From contig NZ_FNPZ01000004.1 of assembly GCF_900107435.1 (NCBI RefSeq), positions 124,001 to 188,000 of the forward strand: a stretch of DNA of 64,000 nucleotides. The letters are read 5' to 3'. This document shows, piece by piece, positions 26,622 to 36,019 of the stretch. The notes under the pieces are model-generated. The model was not told where the DNA came from. It saw nothing but the letters and a program-made list of their open reading frames with translations, and searched no databases. The translations under genes and the position numbers were made by a program. The stretch comes from Herbiconiux ginsengi (lineage in GTDB: Bacteria > Actinomycetota > Actinomycetes > Actinomycetales > Microbacteriaceae). Positions within the stretch are counted from its first letter, which is position 1. Each line of letters begins with the position of its first letter.

Positions 26622-28391
26622 TCAGGAGATGCGGTCGCGCATCCCGCCCTCGAGCTTCTGCAGCACCTCGACCACGGCGTCGTGCCGCTCGCCGAGTCCG
26701 CCCCGGGTGCTCCAGGCGTCGAGGTAGATCTTGAGTTTCGGCTCCGTGCCGCTCGGGCGCACCATCACGCGGGCGCCGGGCAACACGATCCGCAGCACGT
26801 CGCTCGCGGGAACCGCTCCGTCGGCGCGGTTCAGGTCGTCGATCCGCTCCACGGGCAGGCCGCCGATGTCACTCGGCGGGGAGCTTCGCAGTCGCGTCAT
26901 CACCCGGTCGATCTCGGAGAGATCGGTGACCCGCAGCGAGATCTGCGCCGAACCGTAGTGACCGAACCGCTCGCTGAACTCGTCGAGGCGGTCGGCGATC
27001 GTGCGACCGGATGCCGCGAGCTCCCGCGCGAGGGAGAGAAAGGCGATCGCGGCCGAGATGCCGTCTTTGTCGCGCACGGTCTCGGGGTTCACAAGGTAGC
27101 CGAGTGCTTCCTCGTAGCCGAACACGAGGCCGGGGGCGCGGGAGACCCACTTGAAGCCGGTGAGGGTCTCCACCCAGCCGAGTCCGTAGGCCGCCGCCAC
27201 CACGCCGAGCGCGGGCGAGGAGACGATCGAGCACGCCAGCGTCGCGCCGGCCGCGCCACCCGGTCGCGCGGCCGCGGCCACGGCGGCCTGCCAGCCGAGC
27301 AGCTGCCCCACCTCGTTGCCGGTGAGCCGGCGATAGCCCTCGGCCTCGCGCTCGTCGGGGATGGCGACGGCCAGCCGGTCGGCGTCGGGGTCGTTCGCCA
27401 CGATGAGGTCGGCGTGCGCGGCGCGGGCGGCCTCATAGGAGAGGTCGAGGGCGCCCGGCTCCTCGGGGTTCGGGAACGAGACGGTCGGAAAGGCGGCGTC
27501 GGGCGCGATCTGCTGCGCCACGAGTGCGGGGCGCGGGAAGCCGGCCGCGTCGAGCACCCGCGCGAAGGTCTCCCAGCCGACGCCGTGCATGGCGGTGTAG
27601 ACGACGGAGAGGGGAGCGCCGATGCCGTCGCCGCCGTCCGTGCCGGTGCCGCTCGGCGCGGACGCGAGGCCTGCGGTGGCGGTCACGTAGCGCTCCACCA
27701 CGCTCTCGTCGGCGATCTCGTAGTCCGGCGACCGCGGCACGTCGGGCAGAGCCACCGTCTCGGCCACGCGGAGGATGTGCGCGGCGATCTCCGCATCGGC
27801 CGGCGGCACGATCTGCGAGCCCTCGTCGGCATCGCCGAGGTAGACCTTGTAGCCGTTGTCGCGCGGCGGGTTGTGCGAGGCGGTCACCATCACGCCGGCG
27901 CTCACACCGAGGTCGCGCACGGCGAAGGCCACGAGCGGCGTGGGCAAGAGGCGCGGCAGCAGCACGGCGCGCACGCCCGCGCCGGCCAGGATCTCCGCCG
28001 TGTCGGTGGCGAACACCCGGGAGTTCTTGCGGCCGTCGTAGCCGATGACGATCGAGGGGCGGGTTCCCGGATGCGCACGCTCCACGAGGAAGGCCGCGAG
28101 ACCGGCGGCCGCCTGCCCCACGAGCACCCGGTTCATGCGGTTGGGCCCGGCGGCCAGCTCGCCCCGGAGGCCGGCCGTGCCGAAGGCGAGGCGCTCGCCG
28201 AATCGGGAGCGCAGCTCGGCGACCGCATCCGGATCGCTCGACCCGACCGACTCGAGGAGGGAACCGAGCTCGGCGCGGGTCTCCGCATCCGGATCCTGGG
28301 ACATCCAGGCCACCGCGGCTTCAGCCAGGCGCTCGACGTCGTTGGGCAGGTCGTCGTTGCCGCCGACCGGTGCCTCGGGGTATCCGCTCAC
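26622..28391 (-). CDS. Phospho-sugar mutase (phosphoglucomutase/phosphomannomutase, possibly phosphopentomutase)
   Basis: A 589-residue alpha-D-phosphohexomutase. The active serine loop VMVTASHNPPRDNGYKVY, the metal loop ANDPDADRLAV, the sugar-binding GYEEALGYL and the phosphate-binding RPSGTEPKLKIY appear in order. The GTG start at 28391 has GGGAG 7 nt upstream. It lies 22 nt after the purine nucleoside phosphorylase on the same strand. That coupling suggests it may interconvert (deoxy)ribose-1- and -5-phosphate, a role known for some PGM2-type mutases, but glucose/mannose phosphate activity is equally possible. Confidence 0.9.
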   Translation of the reverse strand: MSGYPEAPVGGNDDLPNDVERLAEAAVAWMSQDPDAETRAELGSLLESVGSSDPDAVAELRSRFGERLAFGTAGLRGELAAGPNRMNRVLVGQAAAGLAAFLVERAHPGTRPSIVIGYDGRKNSRVFATDTAEILAGAGVRAVLLPRLLPTPLVAFAVRDLGVSAGVMVTASHNPPRDNGYKVYLGDADEGSQIVPPADAEIAAHILRVAETVALPDVPRSPDYEIADESVVERYVTATAGLASAPSGTGTDGGDGIGAPLSVVYTAMHGVGWETFARVLDAAGFPRPALVAQQIAPDAAFPTVSFPNPEEPGALDLSYEAARAAHADLIVANDPDADRLAVAIPDEREAEGYRRLTGNEVGQLLGWQAAVAAAARPGGAAGATLACSIVSSPALGVVAAAYGLGWVETLTGFKWVSRAPGLVFGYEEALGYLVNPETVRDKDGISAAIAFLSLARELAASGRTIADRLDEFSERFGHYGSAQISLRVTDLSEIDRVMTRLRSSPPSDIGGLPVERIDDLNRADGAVPASDVLRIVLPGARVMVRPSGTEPKLKIYLDAWSTRGGLGERHDAVVEVLQKLEGGMRDRIS

Positions 28392-28413
28392 GGGCGCACT
28401 CCCGTCGCCGTCG

Positions 28414-29247
28414 TCACAGGGCCGTCACGACGCGGGCGAGCAGGTCGCCGATCACGCCCTCGGCGTTCCGGCCGGCCTCGATCACCTCCGCGTGGGAGAG
28501 CGGGGTCTTCTGGATGCCGGCGGCGAGGTTCGTGATCAGAGAGAAGCCGATGATCTCCATGCCGGCCTCGCGGGCGGCGATGGCCTCGAGTGCCGTCGAC
28601 ATGCCCACGATGTGGCCACCGATGGTCTTGGCCATCTGCACCTCGGCGGGAGTCTCGTAGTGCGGGCCGCGGAACTGCACGTACACGCCCTCGTCGAGCG
28701 AGGGATCGACGCCGCGGGCCACGTCGCGCAGGCGGCTCGAGTAGAGGTCGGTGAGGTCGATGAAGGTGGCGCCCTCGAGCGGTGAGTCGGCGGTGAGGTT
28801 GATGTGGTCGCTGATCAGCACCGGGGTGCCCGGGGTCCAGGTCTCCTTGATGCCGCCCGCGCCGTTGGTGAGAACCATGACCGAGGCGCCCGTGGCAGCC
28901 GCGGTGCGCACGCTGTGCACGACCCGGCGCACGCCATGGCCCTCGTAGTAGTGCGTGCGGGCGCCGATGACGAGCGCGTGCTTGCCGGTGGGAAGGCGGA
29001 TGGATCGCAGCGATCCGACGTGGCCGGGAACGGCGGGTTCACCGAACCCCACCACCTCGGTGGCGGGGACGGTGGCGATGGTCTCGCCGAGCAGGTCGGC
29101 GGCCTTGCCCCAGCCGCTGCCGAGGGTGAGGGCGACGTCGTGACGCGCGACGCCGGTGAGCTCGGCGATCTGCGCGGCGGCCTCGCGGGCCACCTCGAAG
29201 GGATCGGTTGCGGGAAGGTCGAGGGGGTTCTGTGCCGGTGTCGCCAT
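28414..29247 (-). CDS. punA: Purine-nucleoside phosphorylase (trimeric type)
   Basis: A 277-residue PNP that splits inosine or guanosine with phosphate. Motifs are VALTLGSGWGKAADLL (phosphate loop), RTHYYEGHGVRRVVHSVR, VLTNGAGGI and MVGMSTALEAIAAREAGMEIIGFSLITNLAAGI. ATG at 29247 lies 6 nt from TAGAGT on the minus strand, a leaderless start. First gene of a two-gene unit with the phosphosugar mutase, which could channel the pentose-1-phosphate product. Confidence 0.93.
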   Translation of the reverse strand: MATPAQNPLDLPATDPFEVAREAAAQIAELTGVARHDVALTLGSGWGKAADLLGETIATVPATEVVGFGEPAVPGHVGSLRSIRLPTGKHALVIGARTHYYEGHGVRRVVHSVRTAAATGASVMVLTNGAGGIKETWTPGTPVLISDHINLTADSPLEGATFIDLTDLYSSRLRDVARGVDPSLDEGVYVQFRGPHYETPAEVQMAKTIGGHIVGMSTALEAIAAREAGMEIIGFSLITNLAAGIQKTPLSHAEVIEAGRNAEGVIGDLLARVVTAL

Positions 29248-29253
29248 CCACCC

Positions 29254-29259
29254 ACTCTA
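29254..29259 (-). promoter_or_regulatory. Leaderless -10 box for punA
   Basis: TAGAGT on the minus strand, 6 nt before the ATG at 29247. Confidence 0.6.
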
Positions 29260-29347
29260 TTCAATGCCGGAGCCTTCGCGCCGAGTCGGCCGGGCGTTCA
29301 CGTGCCATTGGTTTGGCGGGGGTGCGTGGCTACGGGAGAATGACGTC

Positions 29348-30787
29348 ATGGGCAATGAGTTCGAGCGCAAGCAGAGGATCGCCGTCGTCGGCGGTGGGCC
29401 CGGCGGATACGACGCCGCGATCGCCGGAGCGCAGCTCGGGGGTGACGTGACGCTCGTGGAGCAGGTCGGGGTGGGCGGCTCGGCCGTGCTCACCGACGTG
29501 GTGCCCTCGAAGACCCTGATCGCGGTCGCGGAGGCCACGAACGCCATCGGCGAGGCCGCCGACCTCGGTGTGCAGTTCTTCAGCCGCTCCGAGACCACCG
29601 GGCGCCCGGTGCGGCCCGAGGTCGCGGTGAACCTCACCGCCGTGAACAAGCGACTGCTGGGGCTGGCGCGCCAGCAGTCCGAAGACATGCGGGCCAGTCT
29701 CATCCGCGCCGGGGTCAAGATCGTGCAGGGCCACGGCCGGCTCGACGGGCCGGACTCGGTGATCGTCTCCACCGCCGCGGGCCCCGACGGCACCGACTTC
29801 GACCAGATCGACGCCGACACCATCGTCGTCTCCGTGGGGGCCAGCCCGCGCATCCTCTCCTCCGCCGTTCCCGACGGCGAGCGCATCTTCACCTGGACGC
29901 AGCTGTACAGCCTCACCGCCATCCCCGAGCACCTCATCGTGGTGGGGTCGGGTGTCACCGGCGCCGAGTTCGCCTCGGCCTACACGGCGCTCGGGTCGAA
30001 GGTGACCCTGATCTCCTCGCGCGACCAGGTGCTGCCGGGCGAGGACGCGGATGCAGCGGCCGTCATCGAGAACGTGTTCAAGCGCAACGGCATGACGGTG
30101 CTCTCGAAGTCGCGGGCCGACTCGGTCGAGCGCACGGCCGACGGCGTCGTCGCCACGTTGTCCGACGGCACCACGGTGGAGGGCTCGCACTGCTTGATGG
30201 CGGTCGGCTCGATCCCGAACACGAAGGGCATCGGGCTCGAGTCCGCGGGCGTCCAGCTGAGTGAGTCGGGGCACATCCGGGTGAACCGCGTGGCCCGCAC
30301 GAGCGCGCCGAACATCTACGCGGCCGGTGACTGCACGACCTTCCTGCCGCTGGCATCCGTCGCCTCGATGCAGGGTCGCACGGCGATGTTCCACGCGATG
30401 GGCGACGCCGTGAACCCCACGGAGCTCCGCAACGTGGCCTCGAACATCTTCACTCAGCCGCAGATCGCCACCGTGGGCTGGACCCAGCGGCAGATCGAAG
30501 AGGGTATCGCCCAGGGCGACATCTACAAGCTGCCGCTCTCGTCGAACCCGCGGGCGAAGATGATGGGCATCAAGGACGGCTTCGTGAAGCTGTTCGCGCG
30601 CACCGGATCGGGCACGGTCATCGGCGGCGTCGTCGTGGCTCCCAACGCCTCGGAGCTCATCTTCCCGATCGCTCTCGCCGTCGAACACCGCCTCACGGTC
30701 GACCAGGTCTCCCGCGCCTTCACGGTCTACCCGAGCCTTTCCGGCAGCATCTCCGACGCCGCCCGCGCCATGCACATCGTGCTGTAA
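29348..30787 (+). CDS. NAD(P)H-quinone dehydrogenase, LpdA-like flavoprotein
   Basis: A 479-residue pyridine-nucleotide-disulphide-oxidoreductase-fold flavoprotein. FAD motif VVGGGPGGYDAAIA (14-27), NAD motif VVGSGVTGAEFASAY, the AAGDCT motif and a full dimerisation domain are present. The redox-active CxxxxC is missing: the site reads GGSAVLTDVVPSKTL, so it cannot be a dihydrolipoamide dehydrogenase. That loss is typical of the mycobacterial LpdA (Rv3303c) quinone-reductase group. Start ATG at 29348 (GAGAAT 6 nt upstream). It is divergent from punA and is followed by a long palindrome. Confidence 0.88.
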   Translation: MGNEFERKQRIAVVGGGPGGYDAAIAGAQLGGDVTLVEQVGVGGSAVLTDVVPSKTLIAVAEATNAIGEAADLGVQFFSRSETTGRPVRPEVAVNLTAVNKRLLGLARQQSEDMRASLIRAGVKIVQGHGRLDGPDSVIVSTAAGPDGTDFDQIDADTIVVSVGASPRILSSAVPDGERIFTWTQLYSLTAIPEHLIVVGSGVTGAEFASAYTALGSKVTLISSRDQVLPGEDADAAAVIENVFKRNGMTVLSKSRADSVERTADGVVATLSDGTTVEGSHCLMAVGSIPNTKGIGLESAGVQLSESGHIRVNRVARTSAPNIYAAGDCTTFLPLASVASMQGRTAMFHAMGDAVNPTELRNVASNIFTQPQIATVGWTQRQIEEGIAQGDIYKLPLSSNPRAKMMGIKDGFVKLFARTGSGTVIGGVVVAPNASELIFPIALAVEHRLTVDQVSRAFTVYPSLSGSISDAARAMHIVL

Positions 30788-30790
30788 TCA

Positions 30791-30852
30791 TCGCGACCCG
30801 TCAAAAAAGGCCCCAAATCCTCAGGTTTAGGGCGTTTTTTGACGGGTCGCGA
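30791..30852. repeat. Long palindrome, family A copy 2 (between convergent lpdA-like and accA genes)
   Basis: Arms 30791-30813 and 30830-30852 (23 nt, one mismatch) around a 16-nt loop. The arm TCGCGACCCGTCAAAAAA differs by one base from that at 3321, and the loops differ. It separates two convergent genes. Copy 1 lies inside a co-directional gene pair, so the element is not tied to one context. Confidence 0.9.
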
Positions 30853-30858
30853 GGAGGG

Positions 30859-32652
30859 TCAGGCGGAGATGTCCAGGAGGATGTGGCCCGACGAGACCGT
30901 CGAACCGACCGTCGCCGAGATGTTGCCGATGGTGCCGTCTTTGTGCGCCGTGATGGGCTGCTCCATCTTCATGGCCTCCAGCACCAGCACGAGGTCGCCC
31001 TTGACGACCTTGTCGCCGGCCTCGACCGCGATCTTCACCACGGTCGCCTGCATCGGCGCCTTCACCGAGTCGCCCGTGGCGGTCGCGAGACCGGCGACGG
31101 ATGCGCCGCGCCGCTTCGGCGGAGCCCCGATCGTGCGCGAGCCACCGGCTCCGTGCCCGGCAACGCGCGCTCCGGCGGCGACGAGCCGTGAGGGCAGCGC
31201 CACCTCCACGCGCTTGCCGTCGACCTCCACGATCACGGTGCGGCGTTCGGCCGACGGTGCGGGGTCTTCGAGCGATCCGCTCCACGGCTCGGCCGGGTTC
31301 TCGTAGTCGGTCTCGATCCAGCGCGTGTAGATGCCGAAGGGCTCGCCGTCGGCGGGGGCGAACGCCGCGTTGCGCACGACGTCGCGGTGGAACGGCAGCA
31401 CGGTCGGCAGACCCGCCACCTCGAACTCGTCGAGGGCCCGGCGGGCGCGATCGAGCGCCTCCTCGCGGGTCGCGCCGGTGACGATGAGCTTGGCGAGCAG
31501 GGAGTCGAAGGCGCCCGAGATCACGTCGCCCGCCTGCACGCCCGAGTCGACGCGCACGCCGGGACCGCCGGCGGGCTTGAACACGTGGATGGGGCCGGGG
31601 GAGGGCAGGAACGACCGGCCCGGGTCCTCGCCGTTGATGCGGAACTCGAAGGAGTGACCGTGCGGCACCGGGTCGGCGTAGTCGAGCGTGCCGCCCTCGG
31701 CGAGCCGGAACTGCTCCCGCACCAGGTCGATGCCGGTGATCTCCTCGGAGACCGGATGCTCGACCTGCAGCCGGGTGTTCACCTCGAGGAACGAGATGGT
31801 GCCGTCTTTGCCCACGAGGAACTCGCAGGTGCCGGCGCCGAGGTAGCCGACCTCGCGCAGGATCGCCTTCGAGGCCGAGTAGAGGAGGTCGTTCTGCTCC
31901 TTCGAGAGGTAGGGCGCGGGAGCCTCCTCGACGAGCTTCTGATGCCGGCGCTGCAGCGAGCAATCGCGGGTGGAGACGACGACCACGTTTCCGTAGGCAT
32001 CCGCGAGGCACTGCGTCTCGACGTGGCGCGGACGGTCGAGGTACTTCTCGACGAAGCACTCGCCGCGGCCGAACGCCGCGATCGCCTCGCGGGTGGCCGA
32101 CTCGAACATCTCGGGCACCTCGTCGATGGTGCGCGCGACCTTGAGGCCGCGTCCGCCTCCACCGAAGGCCGCTTTGATGGCCACCGGCAGTCCGTGCTCG
32201 GCCACGAACTCGAGCACCTCGTCGGCCCCGGAGACCGGGTCGATCGTGCCGGGCGCGAGCGGTGCGCCGACCTTCTCGGCCACGTGGCGGGCAGAGACCT
32301 TGTCGCCGAGCTTCTCGATGGCCTCGGGTGAGGGGCCGATCCAGGTGAGTCCGGCCTCGATCACGGCGCGCGCGAAGTCGGCGTTCTCGGCCAGGAAGCC
32401 GTAGCCCGGGTGCACCGCGTCGGCGCCGGAGCGGCGGGCGACGGAGAGGATCTTGTCGATCACCAGATAGGTCTCGGCGCTCGTGGTGCCGTCGAGGGCG
32501 TACGACTCGTCGGCCAGCTGAGCGTGCAGCGCGTCCCGATCCTGGTCGGCGTAGACCGCCACCGACGCGATGCCGCTGTCGCGGGCTGCCCGGATGACTC
32601 GAACGGCGATTTCGCCACGGTTGGCGATGAGGACCTTGGTGATACGCGGCAT
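30859..32652 (-). CDS. accA: Acyl-CoA carboxylase alpha subunit (biotin carboxylase plus biotin carrier)
   Basis: A 597-residue AccA3/PccA-type subunit: biotin carboxylase ([18 protein letters not shown]-grasp [39 protein letters not shown]), then a linker and a C-terminal biotinyl domain with EAMKMEQ, biotin lysine K562. It carboxylates biotin for acetyl- or propionyl-CoA carboxylation by AccD, supplying malonyl- and methylmalonyl-CoA. ATG at 32652, with TAGGCT 8 nt upstream on the minus strand. maf is 358 nt upstream, with the carboxyltransferase and epsilon genes further on the same strand. Confidence 0.95.
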   Translation of the reverse strand: MPRITKVLIANRGEIAVRVIRAARDSGIASVAVYADQDRDALHAQLADESYALDGTTSAETYLVIDKILSVARRSGADAVHPGYGFLAENADFARAVIEAGLTWIGPSPEAIEKLGDKVSARHVAEKVGAPLAPGTIDPVSGADEVLEFVAEHGLPVAIKAAFGGGGRGLKVARTIDEVPEMFESATREAIAAFGRGECFVEKYLDRPRHVETQCLADAYGNVVVVSTRDCSLQRRHQKLVEEAPAPYLSKEQNDLLYSASKAILREVGYLGAGTCEFLVGKDGTISFLEVNTRLQVEHPVSEEITGIDLVREQFRLAEGGTLDYADPVPHGHSFEFRINGEDPGRSFLPSPGPIHVFKPAGGPGVRVDSGVQAGDVISGAFDSLLAKLIVTGATREEALDRARRALDEFEVAGLPTVLPFHRDVVRNAAFAPADGEPFGIYTRWIETDYENPAEPWSGSLEDPAPSAERRTVIVEVDGKRVEVALPSRLVAAGARVAGHGAGGSRTIGAPPKRRGASVAGLATATGDSVKAPMQATVVKIAVEAGDKVVKGDLVLVLEAMKMEQPITAHKDGTIGNISATVGSTVSSGHILLDISA

Positions 32653-32799
32653 AATGACCCAGCCTATTGCCGCATCCCATCGCTGATTTGGCATATGCGC
32701 ACAAAAATGGCGCGCGAAGCAGTCGCAGTGTCTACAACGTGGGTGAACTTTGGGTACCCACCGCGACTTCCCGCGATGCGTCGGCCTGCGGCTGACGCG

Positions 32800-32970
32800 T
32801 CGCTCGTTGCCGGCGCCGCCGCTTCTGCGGCGCCGGGCGACATGTTCGCGTGCGGTCGCAAAGCGGCCGCGCGCTCACCCTGGGTCGTCGAGCGCGGCCC
32901 GCGGCTTTCAATCGCGGCGCGCGCTCACTCTGGGTCGTTGAGCGCGGCCCGCGGCTCGCAATCGCGGTGG
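32800..32970. repeat. Intergenic element B copy 1: hairpin plus two tandem 50-bp units
   Basis: Within the gene-free 32653-33010 region. A perfect 10-bp hairpin (32810-32819 with 32827-32836) has loop CGCTTCT. It is followed by GGGCGACATGTTCG and two tandem 50-bp units (32871-32920, 32921-32970) about 90% identical. A homologue lies at 47830-47942. The rest of the spacer (32653-32790) carries the accA promoter and nothing else recognisable. Confidence 0.8.
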
Positions 32971-33010
32971 GACCTCCGGGGACGGGTCAGTGTTCTCCCC
33001 CAGCGCGACC

Positions 33011-33652
33011 TCAGTGCCAGAGGTCGGTCCACTCCACCCCGAAGTCGCGGAGCAGGTCTCGCACGACGGGAAGGGACATGCCGATGACCGCCGAGGGAGC
33101 ACCCGTGATGGTGCGGATGAAGGGCGCGGCCAGGCCGTCGATGGTGAAGGCGCCGGCCACCAGGAGGGGCTCGCCCGAGGCGACGTAGGCGTCGATCTCG
33201 CTCTCGGTGATGTCGTCGGCGAAGGTGAGTTCGGCATGATCCGTTCGCCCGGCCGCACCGCGCGGCGCGCCGCCGCGGTGGTCGATCAGCCAGTGGCCCG
33301 AGTGCAGCACGCCCGTGCGGCCGCGCTGGGCGAGCCACCGCTCCCGGGCCACCGCGGGCTGGTGCGGCTTGCCGTAGGCCACACCCCCGAGTTCGAATGC
33401 CGAGTCGCCGCCGAGCACGAACCCGTCGATCGGCGACCCGTCGGACAGAGTGCCCGCCGCGGCCACCGCCTCCGCCTTCGCCCGCGCGAGGAGCTGCACC
33501 ATCGCATCCGTGGTCAGCGGCCCGTTCGCGGCGACCGCGTCGTCGACCACGGCGTCTTCGTCGACCTCGGAGGGCACGACGACCGGTTCGATGCCGATCT
33601 GACGCAGCAGCGCCAGCCGGGCCGGGGAGGTGGAGGCGAGGTAGAGACGCAC
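33011..33652 (-). CDS. maf: Maf-family nucleotide pyrophosphatase
   Basis: A 213-residue Maf/YhdE-like protein. It starts LYLASTSPARLALLRQIGI, the Maf N-terminal signature, with GGDSAFELGG (catalytic acidic site region), and GAFTIDGLAAPFIRTITG near the end. It hydrolyses non-canonical nucleoside triphosphates and is linked to septum control in Bacillus. The GTG at 33652 is the only good start. maf between acc genes is a known actinobacterial arrangement, here separated from accE by 5 kb of plus-strand genes. Confidence 0.9.
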   Translation of the reverse strand: MRLYLASTSPARLALLRQIGIEPVVVPSEVDEDAVVDDAVAANGPLTTDAMVQLLARAKAEAVAAAGTLSDGSPIDGFVLGGDSAFELGGVAYGKPHQPAVARERWLAQRGRTGVLHSGHWLIDHRGGAPRGAAGRTDHAELTFADDITESEIDAYVASGEPLLVAGAFTIDGLAAPFIRTITGAPSAVIGMSLPVVRDLLRDFGVEWTDLWH

Positions 33653-33683
33653 GGGTCCGCCTTTGCTGTGAAATGCTCGGGGG

Positions 33684-35243
33684 ATGGAAGACCAGAACGA
33701 GCTCGTCGAGCTGGACATCGACAATGTAGCCCACGGCGGGGTCATGGTGGCGCGACTCGACGGCCGCGTGGTCTTCGTCGCCGACGCGATCCCGGGCGAG
33801 CGGGTGCTCGCCCGCATCGCCGACGACAGCAAGTCGTCGTTCTGGCGGGCCGACACCGTCGAGGTGCTGACCGCCTCGCCCGACCGCCGCCCCCATGTCT
33901 GGGCCGCGGCCGCGCTGGAGCGTGCGCCCGAACTGCGGGCCGGTGGGGCGGAGTTCGGCCACATCGCGCTCGAGCGGCAGCGCTCCCTGAAAAGCGAGGT
34001 GCTGACGGATGCGCTCCGCCGCTTCGGCGGCATCACCCGCGCCGTCGAGGTCGAGCCGATCGGAGCCGATGCGGCTCACGATTCGGGACGAGTCGATTCC
34101 GGTGCGGCAGGCGGCACGCGCTGGCGCACGCGGGTGCGGCTGCACGTCGGCCCGGGCGGACGTGTCGGCCCCTACGCCGCGCGCTCGCACACGGTGATCG
34201 CGGTCGACGACCTGCCGCTTGCGACCGAGGCCATCGAGGCCGAGGCGCGGGAGGTCGCGAAGACGCTGCGCGGCGACGCCCAGGGCGCTGCGGCGGTGGA
34301 ATTCGTCGAGACCGCCGACGGCGAGCTGCGCGTCTCGCTCGTGCCGGCCGAGCGCTCGAAGACGGGCGGCCGCGGCCGAGACGGTGCACGAGGAGCCGGC
34401 CGCAACTCCGGGCGCGGTGCTGCCGGCCGAGATCGCCGCGGCGGTGGAGGGGGGAGTTCGGCGGCCTCGGGAGGCCAGGCGCGTCCGGGCGACGGCCGTG
34501 GCCGATCCGGATGGGCTGACGACGGCCTGGCCGACGACGTGCCGTCCGCGACGCGGGCGCGCAATGACCGGGCGGACTCCCGCGCGACCGGGGGCGCCAC
34601 CGCACCGCGCGCATCCGGCGCCCCACGTGCCGATGCCCCCGCCACGATCGTCGAACGCGTCGGCGAGCGCGAGTTCCGTCTGGCGGAGAACGGGTTCTGG
34701 CAGGTTCACCGCGACGCCGCGCGCACCCTCTCCCGAGCGGTGGGCGAACTCACCCGCGAAGACCTCTTCGACCCGCGGGCAGCCAACCACGACCTCTACG
34801 GCGGCGTGGGCCTGCTCGCCGCCGCCATCGGCGACCGCTTCGGCCCCGCCACCCGCATCACGAGCGTCGAGAGCGACGCGACCGCCACCGACCACGCCTC
34901 CGAGAACCTCGCCGAGTGGATCGGCGCCCGCGCCGTGACCGGCCGGGTCGACCGCTATCTCGCCGAACTCGAGAAGGTGGCGAGTTCCGACGACCGCCGA
35001 AGGCTCCAGGCCGCGACCATGGTGATCGACCCGCCGCGCTCCGGCGCGGGCAAAGAGGTGGTCGCCTCCCTCATCCGGCTCGACGTCGCTCAGGTGGTCT
35101 ACGTGGCCTGCGACCCGGTGGCGTTCGCGCGCGACGTCGCCCTCTTCCGCGAGGGCGGCTACGAGCTCGACGCGGTGCGCGCCTACGACCTCTTCCCGCA
35201 CACGCACCACCTCGAGACGATCGGGGTGCTGGTCAAGCCCTGA
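33684..35243 (+). CDS. TRAM-domain RNA (uracil-5-)methyltransferase-like protein with a large Gly/Arg insertion
   Basis: A 519-residue class I SAM methyltransferase of the TrmA/RlmD type. TRAM domain at 1-65 (LDIDNVAHGGVMVARLDGRVVFV), SAM-binding DLYGGVGLLAAAIG, catalytic VVYVACDPVAFARD (Cys) and a C-terminal DLFPHTHHLETIGVL. The Fe-S cysteines found before the core in RlmD are absent: the region reads WAAAALERAPELRAGGAEFGHI. Residues about 222-320 are a Gly/Arg/Ala-rich insertion splitting the methyltransferase domain. It starts 31 nt from the divergent maf. Target RNA unknown. Confidence 0.88.
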   Translation: MEDQNELVELDIDNVAHGGVMVARLDGRVVFVADAIPGERVLARIADDSKSSFWRADTVEVLTASPDRRPHVWAAAALERAPELRAGGAEFGHIALERQRSLKSEVLTDALRRFGGITRAVEVEPIGADAAHDSGRVDSGAAGGTRWRTRVRLHVGPGGRVGPYAARSHTVIAVDDLPLATEAIEAEAREVAKTLRGDAQGAAAVEFVETADGELRVSLVPAERSKTGGRGRDGARGAGRNSGRGAAGRDRRGGGGGSSAASGGQARPGDGRGRSGWADDGLADDVPSATRARNDRADSRATGGATAPRASGAPRADAPATIVERVGEREFRLAENGFWQVHRDAARTLSRAVGELTREDLFDPRAANHDLYGGVGLLAAAIGDRFGPATRITSVESDATATDHASENLAEWIGARAVTGRVDRYLAELEKVASSDDRRRLQAATMVIDPPRSGAGKEVVASLIRLDVAQVVYVACDPVAFARDVALFREGGYELDAVRAYDLFPHTHHLETIGVLVKP

Positions 35244-35308
35244 CGCATCCGTGCGGTGCGGAAAGCCGCCGCCGTAGACTGATGGCCAGTCTTCGCGAGG
35301 GGTGAACG

Positions 35309-36019
35309 GTGCACGACGAGAGCGACGGGGCGGCAGCGGAAGCGGATGCGACGGTGCAGCGCGAGCGTGCCGTGCAGGTCGCGATCGTCGACGACCACGA
35401 ATCGGTGCGCCTCGGCATCCGTGCCGCCTGCCGGGAGGCCGGCTACGAGGTGGTGGCCGCCTGCCCCTCGGTGAGCGAGCTCTGGGTGGCGCTCGCGGGT
35501 CGCAGCTGCGACGTCATCGTGCTCGACCTCAGCCTCGGCGACGACTTCACCGTGACCGAGAACGTGCAGCACGCCCGCTCCATGGGGGCGGCGGTGCTCG
35601 TGCACAGCATCGCCGACCGGGTCGGGCTGGTGCGCGAGGCCCTCGCCGCGGGCGCGGCCGGCGTCATCCCGAAATCAGCGGCCACCAGCACCGTGATGGC
35701 CGCCATCGCCGCGGTCGCGCGCGGCGACGTGCTCAACAATCTCGAGTGGGCGAGCGCCATCGACGCCGACCGCGAGTTCGGCAAGGCGCAGCTGGCCCAG
35801 CGCGAACGCGACGTGCTGCACCTCTACGCCAGCGGGCTCCCGCTCTCGCAGGTGGCGCTGAAGCTCAACATCAAGGTGTCGACCGCGAAGGAGTACCTCG
35901 ACCGCATCCGCGCGAAGTACGTGGAGGTGGGCCGGCCCGCCCGCTCGAAGGTGGAGCTGCTGCGCCGGGCGGTGGAGGACGGCATCCTCGCCCTCGACGA
36001 ACACGGGCATGTCGAATAG
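35309..36019 (+). CDS. LuxR-type two-component response regulator
   Basis: A 236-residue response regulator. Receiver domain with acidic pocket VDDHESVRLGIR, phospho-acceptor D73 (VIVLDLSLGDD) and PKSA lysine. The C-terminal helix-turn-helix is a divergent LuxR type (LAQRERDVLHLYASGLPLSQVALKLNIKVSTAKEYLDRIRAKY). A TAGACT box at about 35275 and GAGGGG before the GTG support the start. The stop overlaps the kinase start by 11 nt. Part of a three-gene plus-strand unit inserted between maf and accE. Confidence 0.9.
   Translation: MHDESDGAAAEADATVQRERAVQVAIVDDHESVRLGIRAACREAGYEVVAACPSVSELWVALAGRSCDVIVLDLSLGDDFTVTENVQHARSMGAAVLVHSIADRVGLVREALAAGAAGVIPKSAATSTVMAAIAAVARGDVLNNLEWASAIDADREFGKAQLAQRERDVLHLYASGLPLSQVALKLNIKVSTAKEYLDRIRAKYVEVGRPARSKVELLRRAVEDGILALDEHGHVE

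Noticed and set aside
29348-30787. Annotation as dihydrolipoamide dehydrogenase
   Set aside because: The redox-active cysteine pair is missing, so the quinone-reductase LpdA group fits better.
32871-32970. Tandem 50-bp repeats considered as a CRISPR array
   Set aside because: Only two adjoining units, no spacers between repeats, no cas genes; the unit is shared with another spacer at 47.9 kb.
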